Origin: Mailhella sp.
Lineage (GTDB): Bacteria > Desulfobacterota > Desulfovibrionia > Desulfovibrionales > Desulfovibrionaceae
Reading direction: 5' to 3'
Length of the DNA stretch: 5,786 bases
NCBI GenBank assembly: GCA_017411945.1
Contig: JAFQPD010000028.1
Coordinates: 1 to 5,786 of the forward strand
Below are positions 1-5,786 of this stretch, one piece after another. Position 1 is the stretch's first letter. Each line of letters starts with the position of its first letter. Below the pieces are notes generated by a model. The model worked only from the letters and a program-made list of their open reading frames with translations, searched no databases and had not been told where the DNA came from. The translations under genes and the position numbers were made by a program.

Positions 1-797
1 TCTTCCCCGGCGTGCCGAACGTGGCCGTGTTCGATACCGGCTTCCACTCCACCATGCCCGACTACGCCTACACCTACGCCCTGCCCAAGGCCCTTACTGA
101 AAAGTACGGCCTGCGCCGCTACGGCTTCCACGGCTCCTCCCACAGCTTCGTTTCCAAGGCCGCCGCTGCCCTTCTCGGCAAGAAGCCTTCCGAAGTGAAC
201 GTCATCGTCTGCCACCTCGGCAACGGCAGCTCCATCTCCTGCGTGCGCGGCGGCAAGTGCGTGGACACCTCCATGGGCACCACCCCCCTCCAGGGCGTGG
301 TCATGGGCACCCGCTGCGGCGACATCGATCCCGCCCTCGTGCCCTTCCTCATGAAGAACGAAGGCCTCACCCCCGATGAGATCGACACCATCATGAACAA
401 GAAGTCCGGCTACCTCGGCCTCTGCGGCCACAGCGACAGCCGCGACATCGAAGCCGGCATGAACGCTGGCGACGCCGACTGCAAGCTCACCTACGAAGTG
501 CAGTGCTACTCCGTGAAGAAGTACATCGGCGCCTACATGGCCGTTCTCGGCCACGTCGACTGCATCGCCTTCGCCGGCGGCATCGGTGAAAACGCCCAGG
601 GCGTGCGCGCTCACATCCTCGAAGGCCTTGAAGAATTCGGCATCAAGCTCGATCCCGAACTCAACAAGATCCGCAACAGCCAGCACCGCTACATCTCCAC
701 CGAAGACAGCCGCGTGAAGGTGGCCGTCATCCCCACCGACGAAGAGCTGGAAATCTGCCGCATCTCCGTCGAAATGGTCGAAAACGCCTCCAAGTAA
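1..797 (+). CDS. ackA: Acetate kinase, C-terminal part (5' end outside window)
   Basis: Acetate kinase interconverts acetyl phosphate + ADP and acetate + ATP in the cytoplasm, usually with phosphotransacetylase (Pta). The gene enters the window already open: the first whole codon is at 3, giving 264 visible residues, and comparison with E. coli AckA (400 aa) suggests roughly 140 N-terminal residues are missing. ASKHA-fold hallmarks are clear: FDTGFHSTMP (carrying the active-site Asp equivalent to E. coli D148), RRYGFHGSSH (the H180 region), CHLGNGSS, MGTRCGDIDP (the R241 equivalent), FAGGIGENA, and the C-terminal IPTDEEL with the metal-binding Glu. The GTG at 12 is an internal Val codon, not a start. 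The reading frame is intact to TAA at 795 and is followed directly by a strong terminator, so this is the last gene of its transcript. A pta gene upstream is likely but not visible. Identification is secure. Confidence 0.97.
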   Translation, partial: FPGVPNVAVFDTGFHSTMPDYAYTYALPKALTEKYGLRRYGFHGSSHSFVSKAAAALLGKKPSEVNVIVCHLGNGSSISCVRGGKCVDTSMGTTPLQGVVMGTRCGDIDPALVPFLMKNEGLTPDEIDTIMNKKSGYLGLCGHSDSRDIEAGMNAGDADCKLTYEVQCYSVKKYIGAYMAVLGHVDCIAFAGGIGENAQGVRAHILEGLEEFGIKLDPELNKIRNSQHRYISTEDSRVKVAVIPTDEELEICRISVEMVENASK

Positions 798-818
798 GTT
801 TCTGACTTGCTGAAAACG

Positions 819-848
819 AGCCCCGTCGGTTTTCCGACGGGGCTTTTT
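819..848 (+). terminator. Intrinsic terminator after ackA
   Basis: A perfect 11-bp GC-rich stem (AGCCCCGTCGG at 819-829 pairing with CCGACGGGGCT at 834-844) with a TTTT loop runs into a T run at 844-848. It lies 22 nt after the ackA stop and separates ackA from dapB. Confidence 0.93.
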
Positions 849-911
849 CCTGCCGAACGCCTGCTTTGGGCAGGAATCCATAGTTTACGGATGTGAAAAA
901 TCCCGCATTCG

Positions 912-938
912 TTGCGCTCCAACGTATCTTGCTATAAC
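912..938 (+). promoter_or_regulatory. Possible sigma-70 promoter for dapB-nadE
   Basis: TATAAC at 933-938 is a 5/6 match to the -10 box. The best -35 is TTGCGC at 912-917, but the spacer is only 15 bp, so the -35 assignment is weak. The -35 lies inside a small dyad, CGTTG-N5-CAACG (910-924), which could be an operator or chance. The ackA terminator upstream makes a promoter somewhere in 849-990 necessary, and this is the best candidate by eye. Confidence 0.35.
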
Positions 939-981
939 TTTTCAGGCAGGCGCATGCCTCCTTCGCAAAATTTTCTTCCCT

Positions 982-985
982 GGAG
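982..985 (+). promoter_or_regulatory. Ribosome binding site of dapB
   Basis: GGAG sits 7 nt before the ATG at 993. It decides the start: in-frame upstream starts at 912 (TTG) and 954 (ATG) have no comparable site and would add residues absent from the DapB family. Confidence 0.75.
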
Positions 986-992
986 TCTTGAA

Positions 993-1784
993 ATGGCACT
1001 TCCCGTCATCATCATGGGCGCCGCCGGCCGCATGGGCGCCATCCTTGCCCGCCTCGCTGAAGAAGCCGACGACCTCACCCTTGCCGCCGTCCTCGAACGC
1101 CCCGAAGCTGAAGCCCGCCTTGCCGGCTTCGCCGCTTCCGGCGCGCTCGTTTCCAGCGACATCCGCAGCGTGCTGCCCAAGTGCCCCGGCGCCGTCGTCA
1201 TCGACTTCACCGCTCCCGAAGCCTCCATGCTCAATGCCCGCGCCGCCGCCGAGAACGGCAATCCCATCATCATCGGCACCACCGGCTTCTCCGATGAGCA
1301 GATAGCCGAACTTGCCGCCCTTGCCGAAAAGAGCCTCGTCTTCCGCTCCTCCAACATGAGCGTGGGCATCAACGTCATCATGGACATCCTGCCCCAGCTC
1401 ACCGCCCTGCTCGGCGAAGCCTACGATGTGGAAATGACCGAGATCCACCATAACAAGAAGAAAGACGCCCCCAGCGGCACGGCCCTGCTCCTCGCCGAGC
1501 CCCTGCTCAAGGCGCGCGGCCTGAGCTCTGCCAACATCAACACCAACCGCTTCGACGTGCGCGAACCCCGCAGGCACGACGAGATCGGCATCCAGTCCCT
1601 GCGCGGCGGCGATGTCGTCGGCGTGCATACCGTGTACTACATGGGCCCCGGCGAACGCATCGAACTCACCCATCACGCCCATTCCCGCGAGAATTTCGCC
1701 AACGGCGCACTCCGCGCCGCCCGCTGGATAAGCTCCCAGACCCCTGGCCGCGTCTACAATATGCAGGATGTTCTGCACAGCTGA
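993..1784 (+). CDS. dapB: 4-hydroxy-tetrahydrodipicolinate reductase (DapB)
   Basis: DapB reduces the DapA product (4-hydroxy-tetrahydrodipicolinate) with NADH or NADPH to tetrahydrodipicolinate, a cytoplasmic step of the diaminopimelate/lysine pathway that feeds peptidoglycan. The 263-residue length is normal for the family. The N-terminal Rossmann domain opens with GAAGRMG (residues 9-15), the dinucleotide-binding loop; DFTAPEA (71-77) and GTTGFS (95-100) follow. The substrate domain has EIHHNKKKDAPSGTAL (150-165): H152/H153 and the nearby Lys correspond to the catalytic His pair and Lys of E. coli DapB, and PSGT binds substrate. GIQSLRGGDVVGVHTV (199-214) and ERIELTHHAHSRENFANGA (221-239) complete the family pattern. 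The start at 993 is chosen from the GGAG site and because homology begins at MALPVIIMGAAGRMG. nadE follows 30 bp downstream without a terminator, so the two are probably one operon. Confidence 0.96.
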   Translation: MALPVIIMGAAGRMGAILARLAEEADDLTLAAVLERPEAEARLAGFAASGALVSSDIRSVLPKCPGAVVIDFTAPEASMLNARAAAENGNPIIIGTTGFSDEQIAELAALAEKSLVFRSSNMSVGINVIMDILPQLTALLGEAYDVEMTEIHHNKKKDAPSGTALLLAEPLLKARGLSSANINTNRFDVREPRRHDEIGIQSLRGGDVVGVHTVYYMGPGERIELTHHAHSRENFANGALRAARWISSQTPGRVYNMQDVLHS

Positions 1785-1804
1785 ACAATTCCGCGACTGC
1801 ATTC

Positions 1805-1810
1805 GAGGTG
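1805..1810 (+). promoter_or_regulatory. Ribosome binding site of nadE
   Basis: GAGGTG, complementary to the 16S rRNA 3' end, lies 4 nt before the ATG at 1815 in the short dapB-nadE gap. It supports that start and independent translation of nadE from a shared mRNA. Confidence 0.7.
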
Positions 1811-1814
1811 CCCC

Positions 1815-3428
1815 ATGCACATCCTTCTGCTTCAGCACAATCCCATCCCCGGCGACTTCAAGGGCAATGCCCGCAAGCTGGCCAATATGGCCCTGAAAGC
1901 CTCCGAGCTTTCCCCCGCCGCCCCCGGCGAGCGCACGCTCTGCCTCGTTCCTTCCTACGCCCTTGCCGGCGTACCGTGGGACTCCCTGAAACGCCTCGGC
2001 GGCTTCTACAGCCGTTGCCGCGACGCCGCCCGGGAACTGGCGGAAATGCTGAAAGACGGCCCCGACATGCTGCTCTCGCTCACGGGCGCCGAAATACCTC
2101 TCTACACCCTGCTCTCCAAAGGCGAGATCATCTCGGTGGCGCGCCAGCCCAACGGCATCATCCGCATCCCCGGCGGCCCCACGCTGTACCTGCCGGAGAC
2201 CGACCCCGCCTGGGCCCACCTTGAAGCCCAGAACATGCTCACTACGGCCCGCACCGTCGCTTCCGTGGATGCCGTCCTCTTCACTGCCTGCGAACATTTC
2301 GTTCCCGGAGCGCAGGAAAAGCGCGAAATGAACTGCGCCGCCATGGCCCAGCTCTGGAAGATGCCCGTCATCTACGTCCAGCAGTACGGGGCCGTGGACA
2401 GCTACATCTATTCCGGCCAGAGCTTCGTGCTCGACGCCTCCGGCCGCATGGCAGCCCGCGCCGCCGCCTTCGAGGAAGGCGTGCTGGCCCTCTCCCTGGA
2501 AAAGAAGAACGTTGCCGCCTCTGCCGTCGCCCTAGGCGGCGGCCCCGCCCCTGCCGCCATACAGCCCGACCCCAGCGGCCCGGAAGCCCTGTTCCGCGCA
2601 GTGCAGCTCGGCATCCGCGACTATGTGCACAAGTGCGGCATGAAGGGCGTGGTGCTCGGCCTCTCCGGCGGCATGGACTCCGCCCTCGTCGCGGCCCTCG
2701 CCGTGGAAGCCCTCGGCCCGGAAAACGTTCTCGGCATACTCATGCCCTCGCGCTGGAGCAGCGACCACAGCGTGGACGATTCCCTCCTGCTGGCCAAGAA
2801 CCTCGGCATGCAGACCAAGATCACCCAGATAACGCCCATGATGGACGCCTTCGGCGCTGTGCTGGAGCCTCTCTTCTCCGACCTGCCTGCCGTGGAGAAC
2901 GACCTCACGGCCGACAATATCCAGCCCCGCATCCGCGGAGCCCTGCTCATGGCCTTTGCCAACCGCATGGGCCGCGCCGTGCTCGGCACGGGCAACAAGT
3001 CGGAGAACGCCGTGGGCTACTGCACCCTGTACGGCGACACCGTGGGCGCCATCGAACCCATCGGCGACATCTATAAGACAGAGGTCTACAACGTGGCCCG
3101 CTGGTACAACGAGATGCGCGGGGAAGAGATCATCCCCGAGAACATCTTCACCAAGGCCCCCTCTGCGGAACTGCACCCCGATCAGGTGGACGAAGACAAC
3201 CTGCCCCCCTATCCAGTGCTCGACACTATCCTGACCGAACTGCTGGAGAACGCCGCCAACCCCGAAACGCTGGTCGTGCCCGGAGTGGACGACAAAGTCG
3301 TGCGCGATGTGGTGCGCCGCCTCGCCATCTCCGAATTCAAACGCCATCAGAGCGCGCCCACGCTCAAGCTGACCAACTGCACCTTGGGCATCGACTGGCA
3401 CATGCCAGCCGTTGCGAAGATACGCTGA
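1815..3428 (+). CDS. nadE: NAD+ synthase, two-domain NadE with degenerate glutaminase domain
   Basis: NadE makes NAD+ from deamido-NAD+, ATP and an amide nitrogen, the last step of NAD synthesis. The 537 residues match the two-domain, glutamine-dependent architecture. The C-terminal synthetase domain (about 255-537) is intact: PP-loop LSGGMDSA (283-290), GTGNKSENAVGYCTLYGD (391-408), IGDIYKTEVY (416-425), APSAEL (448-453) and DEDNLPPY (459-466). The N-terminal carbon-nitrogen hydrolase domain (about 1-230) is recognisable from QHNPIPGDFKGNARK (7-21) and PVIYVQQYG..YSGQSFV (184-205), but its catalytic triad looks lost. The FPE Glu position reads VPS (S47), there is no Lys between residues 103 and 168, and the CEDIW-type cysteine segment is missing, apparently with about 25 residues deleted. 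C159 (TACEHF) aligns better with the SASPF region than with the nucleophile. I infer that the enzyme uses free ammonia or an external donor. It probably forms an operon with dapB. Confidence 0.93.
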   Translation: MHILLLQHNPIPGDFKGNARKLANMALKASELSPAAPGERTLCLVPSYALAGVPWDSLKRLGGFYSRCRDAARELAEMLKDGPDMLLSLTGAEIPLYTLLSKGEIISVARQPNGIIRIPGGPTLYLPETDPAWAHLEAQNMLTTARTVASVDAVLFTACEHFVPGAQEKREMNCAAMAQLWKMPVIYVQQYGAVDSYIYSGQSFVLDASGRMAARAAAFEEGVLALSLEKKNVAASAVALGGGPAPAAIQPDPSGPEALFRAVQLGIRDYVHKCGMKGVVLGLSGGMDSALVAALAVEALGPENVLGILMPSRWSSDHSVDDSLLLAKNLGMQTKITQITPMMDAFGAVLEPLFSDLPAVENDLTADNIQPRIRGALLMAFANRMGRAVLGTGNKSENAVGYCTLYGDTVGAIEPIGDIYKTEVYNVARWYNEMRGEEIIPENIFTKAPSAELHPDQVDEDNLPPYPVLDTILTELLENAANPETLVVPGVDDKVVRDVVRRLAISEFKRHQSAPTLKLTNCTLGIDWHMPAVAKIR

Positions 3429-3465
3429 CGTATCCGGCTGCGGCTCGGCCCGGCCTTCCACTGGT

Positions 3466-3481
3466 AGTTATTTACGGATAA
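3466..3481 (+). repeat. Direct repeat copy 1, operator-like
   Basis: AGTTATTTACGGATAA is the first of two identical 16-bp copies in the nadE-acyl-CoA ligase gap. It contains GTTAT-N6-ATAA(A), an imperfect dyad. The second copy starts exactly 31 bp later, close to three helical turns, which would put both on the same DNA face. It is a likely protein-binding site of unknown factor. Confidence 0.6.
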
Positions 3482-3496
3482 ACGGAAAATTTCTGC

Positions 3497-3512
3497 AGTT
3501 ATTTACGGATAA
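3497..3512 (+). repeat. Direct repeat copy 2, operator-like
   Basis: This is the second identical copy of AGTTATTTACGGATAA. Here the next base completes a dyad, GTTAT-TTACGG-ATAAC (3498-3513). It abuts the nadE terminator stem. TTTACGGAT also occurs once more, at 884-892 upstream of dapB. Confidence 0.6.
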
Positions 3513-3515
3513 CAA

Positions 3516-3545
3516 GGAGAGCCTTGCATAAAGGCTCTCTTTTTT
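3516..3545 (+). terminator. Intrinsic terminator after nadE
   Basis: GGAGAGCCTT (3516-3525) pairs with AAGGCTCTCT (3531-3540), 10 pairs including one G-U, around a GCATA loop, and is followed by T3541-T3545. It ends the dapB-nadE transcript 88 nt after the stop codon, so the direct repeats lie in the nadE 3' UTR as well as upstream of the next gene. Confidence 0.9.
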
Positions 3546-3586
3546 ATTGCCTGCCAATGTTTTTACCCACTTTCTGCGTGACAGGG

Positions 3587-3602
3587 CGGCACTGCTTCCG
3601 CT
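3587..3602 (+). promoter_or_regulatory. Candidate sigma-54 (-24/-12) promoter of the acyl-CoA ligase gene
   Basis: CGGCACTGCTTCCGCT matches the TGGCAC-N5-TTGCW layout: GGCAC is exact, GG (3588-3589) and GC (3600-3601) have the required 10 bp between them, and the TT before GC is replaced by CC. Transcription would start near 3613, about 37 nt before the ATG. A competing sigma-70 reading is GTGACA (3578-3583) with GCTAAT (3600-3605) at 16 bp. The terminator at 3516-3545 means the gene needs its own promoter here. Confidence 0.4.
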
Positions 3603-3649
3603 AATCTAATGCCGCTCGTTTCACCTATTACTTTTCCCGGACATCTGAC

Positions 3650-5377
3650 ATGACTGACATCTCCGTCGGCTGGAAAGCCCACCTCGCCGAGGGCGCTCCC
3701 CTTTATACCGATTTCGAATACCGCTCCGTGCAGTCCTATCTGGACGAAGCTGCCGAGAAGTACGGCAGCCGCAAGGCCGTCATCTTCCAGAACCTCACCT
3801 ATACCTACAAGCAGCTGAAGGACAAGGCCGAAGCCTTTGCCGCCTCCCTGCGCGAACGCGGCCTGAAGACCGGCGACCGCGTGGCCATCATGATGCCCAA
3901 CATCCCCCAGACCATCGTGGCCTTCTGGGGCGCCATGAAGGCCGGCGCCGTGGTCGTGATGACCAACCCTCTCTACATGGAGAAGGAGCTCACCCACCAC
4001 TTCAGCGACTCCACCCCCAAGTTCCTCATCGTGCTGGACCTGTTCTGGAACAAGATCCAGCCCCTGCGCGAACGCCTCGGCGTCGACACCTACGTCGTCT
4101 CCCGCATTTCCGACGGCCTCGCCTTCCCCCTGAACCTGCTCCAGCCCATCCAGGCCCGCCGCCAGGGCAACTACCCCCACATAGACTTCGACGACAAGGC
4201 CGTAGTCACCTGGAAGTCCATGGTCAAGACCCGCAAACGCTATTCCGAAGAATGCGCCGACCCGAAGAACACCGTGGCTCTTCTGCAGTACACCGGCGGC
4301 ACCACGGGCTTCTCCAAGGGGGCCATGCTCTCGCACAGCAACCTCACCTGCCAGCTGCAGCAGCTCATCAAGCTCCTCCAGCACGACGCCTCGCGCGAAG
4401 CCCACAGCTTCCTGAGCATCCTGCCCTTCTTCCATGTTCTCGGCCTTGTGGGCAACGTCATCCTGCCCTGCTCCTATGCCGCTTCCACCATCCCGGTGCC
4501 GCGCTACTCTCCCCACGACGTGCTCGAGCTCATCAAGAAGCACCGCCCCTCCTTCTTCGTGGGCGCGCCTTCCGTCTACATCTCCCTGATGCAGCAGAAG
4601 GACGTTGCCAACTACGACCTCACCTGCATACAGTTCTGCATCTCCGGCTCCTCGCCCTTCCCGCAGGCCGCCATGAAGCAGTTCCAGGACATGACCCACG
4701 CCAAAATCACCGAAGGCTTCGGCCTCACCGAAGCTTCCCCCTGCGTTACGGCCAACCCGCTGTACAAAATGCAGAAGATCGGCTCTGTGGGCATCCCCCT
4801 GCCCGACACTGAAGTTGCCATCATGAGCCTTGAAGACGGAAAGACCCAGCTGGAAGACAACCAGAGCGGCGAACTCTGCGCCCGCGGCCCGCAGGTCATG
4901 ATGGGCTACTGGAACCACCCCGAAGAAACCGCCGCCACCCTCGCCGATGGCTGGCTCCATACCGGCGACATAGCCTACCGCGACAGCGACGGCTACTACT
5001 TCATCGTGGACCGCAAGAAGGACATGGCCATCGTGGGCGGCTACAACGTGTTCCCCCGCGAGATCGATGAAGTCCTGCACGAGCACCCGAAGATCAAGGA
5101 AGCCGTGTCCCTCAGCGTACCCCACAAGACCCGCGGCGAAATGCTCAAGGCATATATCGTGGTGAAGGACGGCGCCAAGCTCAGCACTGCCGAGCTCGCC
5201 AAGTTCTGCCGCGAGAAGCTGGCTTCCTACAAGGTGCCGCGCGTCTTCGAATTCCGCGAAGAACTGCCCAAGACTCTCGTGGGCAAGGTTCTCCGCCGCG
5301 CCCTGCGTGAAGAAGAAGAAAAGAAGCTGGCCGCCGAGCTCGAATCCGACAAGGCCGCCGAAAGCAAGTCTGAATAA
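3650..5377 (+). CDS. fadD: Long-chain fatty acid--CoA ligase (FadD-type AMP-binding enzyme)
   Basis: This enzyme activates a fatty acid through an acyl-AMP intermediate to acyl-CoA, for beta-oxidation or lipid remodelling. At 575 residues it is a full-length ANL-superfamily member. The ATP-binding P-loop is YTGGTTGFSKGAMLSHSNL (214-232), the adenine-contact motif EGFGLTEASP (355-364), and the hinge region DGWLHTGDIAYRDSDGYY (433-450) continues into VDRKKDM (453-459). YNVFPREIDEVL (465-476) and PKTLVGKVLRR (540-550) follow, the latter with the catalytic Lys K546. The motifs read closest to E. coli FadD among enzymes I can recall, but chain-length preference cannot be read from sequence. The tail after 550 is very charged (Glu/Lys/Ala) and probably disordered. 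Start: no in-frame NTG lies between the ATG at 3650 and the upstream stop at 3602; the ribosome site is poor (only GGA at 3639-3641). The gene has terminators on both sides, so it appears monocistronic. Confidence 0.93.
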   Translation: MTDISVGWKAHLAEGAPLYTDFEYRSVQSYLDEAAEKYGSRKAVIFQNLTYTYKQLKDKAEAFAASLRERGLKTGDRVAIMMPNIPQTIVAFWGAMKAGAVVVMTNPLYMEKELTHHFSDSTPKFLIVLDLFWNKIQPLRERLGVDTYVVSRISDGLAFPLNLLQPIQARRQGNYPHIDFDDKAVVTWKSMVKTRKRYSEECADPKNTVALLQYTGGTTGFSKGAMLSHSNLTCQLQQLIKLLQHDASREAHSFLSILPFFHVLGLVGNVILPCSYAASTIPVPRYSPHDVLELIKKHRPSFFVGAPSVYISLMQQKDVANYDLTCIQFCISGSSPFPQAAMKQFQDMTHAKITEGFGLTEASPCVTANPLYKMQKIGSVGIPLPDTEVAIMSLEDGKTQLEDNQSGELCARGPQVMMGYWNHPEETAATLADGWLHTGDIAYRDSDGYYFIVDRKKDMAIVGGYNVFPREIDEVLHEHPKIKEAVSLSVPHKTRGEMLKAYIVVKDGAKLSTAELAKFCREKLASYKVPRVFEFREELPKTLVGKVLRRALREEEEKKLAAELESDKAAESKSE

Positions 5378-5397
5378 GCCGGAGCTTTGGCTCCTCT

Positions 5398-5433
5398 GCC
5401 CGGAGCGGCATTTCCGTTCCGGGCTTTTCTTTT
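5398..5433 (+). terminator. Intrinsic terminator after acyl-CoA ligase gene
   Basis: GCCCGGAGCGG (5398-5408) pairs with CCGTTCCGGGC (5414-5424), 11 pairs including one G-U, around a CATTT loop, then TTTTCTTTT. It lies 20 nt after the stop codon. A smaller hairpin GGAGC-TTTG-GCTCC (5381-5394) precedes it. Confidence 0.92.
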
Positions 5434-5435
5434 GG

Positions 5436-5462
5436 CGCGAGAAAAACACGCATTTTCTCGCG
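5436..5462. repeat. Perfect 10-bp inverted repeat
   Basis: CGCGAGAAAA (5436-5445) and TTTTCTCGCG (5453-5462) are exact reverse complements around a 7-nt spacer. No T run follows on either strand, so it is not a typical terminator. An imperfect AT-rich palindrome (GCGGAAAAATTTTCGC, 5465-5480) follows. Both lie just upstream of the tRNA promoter, so an operator or an upstream activating role is possible. Confidence 0.6.
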
Positions 5463-5498
5463 AAGCGGAAAAATTTTCGCACTTCTCCATTTTTCCTG

Positions 5499-5527
5499 TT
5501 GACAGTCGGGGCGGTTTCCCCTATATA
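5499..5527 (+). promoter_or_regulatory. Strong sigma-70 promoter of the tRNA cluster
   Basis: A perfect -35 TTGACA (5499-5504), an exact 17-bp spacer and a -10 TATATA (5522-5527, 5/6) end 14 bp before the first tRNA. The sequence just upstream (5469-5495) is rich in A and T runs, as in an UP element. Near-consensus promoters are usual for stable RNA operons. Confidence 0.88.
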
Positions 5528-5537
5528 CAACCTCACG

Positions 5538-5616
<79 letters not shown>

Positions 5617-5631
5617 GCACAAATTTTTCGT

Positions 5632-5705
5632 GGCGACATGGCCAAGTGGTAAGGCATAGGTCTGCAAAACCTTGATCTCCGGTTCAAATCCGGATGTCGC
5701 CTCCA
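5632..5705 (+). tRNA. tRNA-Cys (GCA)
   Basis: This is a complete cloverleaf of 74 nt with encoded CCA. The acceptor GGCGACA (5632-5638) pairs with TGTCGCC (5695-5701), with discriminator T5702, which is U in the RNA and is the main identity base for cysteinyl-tRNA synthetase. The anticodon loop CTGCAAA carries GCA at 5664-5666 and reads UGC/UGU. The outermost anticodon-stem pair (T5657/T5673, positions 27-43) is a U-U mismatch; the other four pairs are good. It is 15 nt after tRNA-Gly copy 1. Confidence 0.98.
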
Positions 5706-5706
5706 T

Positions 5707-5781
<75 letters not shown>

Positions 5782-5786
5782 CGAAA

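Noticed and set aside
912..992. Extended DapB start at TTG 912 or ATG 954
   Set aside because: The extra residues are outside the DapB family, the ribosome site fits ATG 993, and 912 lies upstream of the likely -10 box.
942..2297. Minus-strand open frame (451 codons) across dapB and nadE
   Set aside because: It spans two real, conserved plus-strand genes and their gap; its composition is Gly/Ala/His-rich and resembles no family. It reflects codon-position GC bias.
2532..3461. Minus-strand open frame (309 codons) opposite the NadE synthetase domain
   Set aside because: Same antisense shadow effect; no motif and no plausible independent ribosome site.
3466..3513. Repeat pair as a minimal CRISPR array
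   Set aside because: There are only two 16-bp copies with a 15-bp gap and no cas genes; the sizes are wrong for CRISPR.
3514..3604. AAGGAG followed by TTG at 3524 and a 27-codon frame, as a possible leader peptide
   Set aside because: The AAGGAG is part of the terminator stem and the frame runs straight through the T tract; the transcript should end there.

Overview
The window is GC-rich, strongly plus-strand oriented bacterial chromosome with ordinary housekeeping content. It holds the 3' part of an acetate kinase gene (ackA), a dapB-nadE gene pair, a FadD-type acyl-CoA ligase gene, and the start of a tRNA cluster (Gly-GCC, Cys-GCA, Gly-GCC). Heavy use of C/G-ending codons, protein-level resemblance, and a candidate sigma-54 promoter suggest a member of the Desulfovibrionaceae or a close relative (sulfate- or sulfite-reducing Desulfobacterota). 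That placement is inference from general resemblance; no marker gene proves it.

Layout. 1-797 is the C-terminal two thirds of acetate kinase, closed by a strong intrinsic terminator (819-848). 849-992 is a short regulatory gap with a possible sigma-70 promoter and a ribosome binding site for dapB. dapB (993-1784) and nadE (1815-3428) are 30 bp apart and probably co-transcribed. 3429-3649 is the most structured intergenic region: a pair of 16-bp direct repeats with internal dyad symmetry spaced 31 bp apart, an intrinsic terminator, and a correctly spaced -24/-12 (sigma-54-like) element upstream of the acyl-CoA ligase gene (3650-5377). That gene ends in another intrinsic terminator (5398-5433). 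An AT-rich stretch with a perfect 10-bp inverted repeat follows, then a near-consensus sigma-70 promoter (TTGACA-17-TATATA) driving the tRNA genes. The tRNA operon runs to the window edge with no terminator in view.

Functionally, acetate kinase makes ATP from acetyl phosphate, DapB serves lysine and peptidoglycan synthesis with NAD(P)H, NadE makes NAD+, and the ligase activates fatty acids with ATP and CoA. Only dapB and nadE look like a transcriptional unit; the rest are neighbours separated by terminators.

I see no new defence, mobile or biosynthetic system. The points most worth following up are the NadE protein, whose N-terminal glutaminase (nitrilase-type) domain appears to have lost its whole catalytic triad while the synthetase domain is intact, and the tandem dyad repeats placed at enhancer distance from the candidate sigma-54 promoter.
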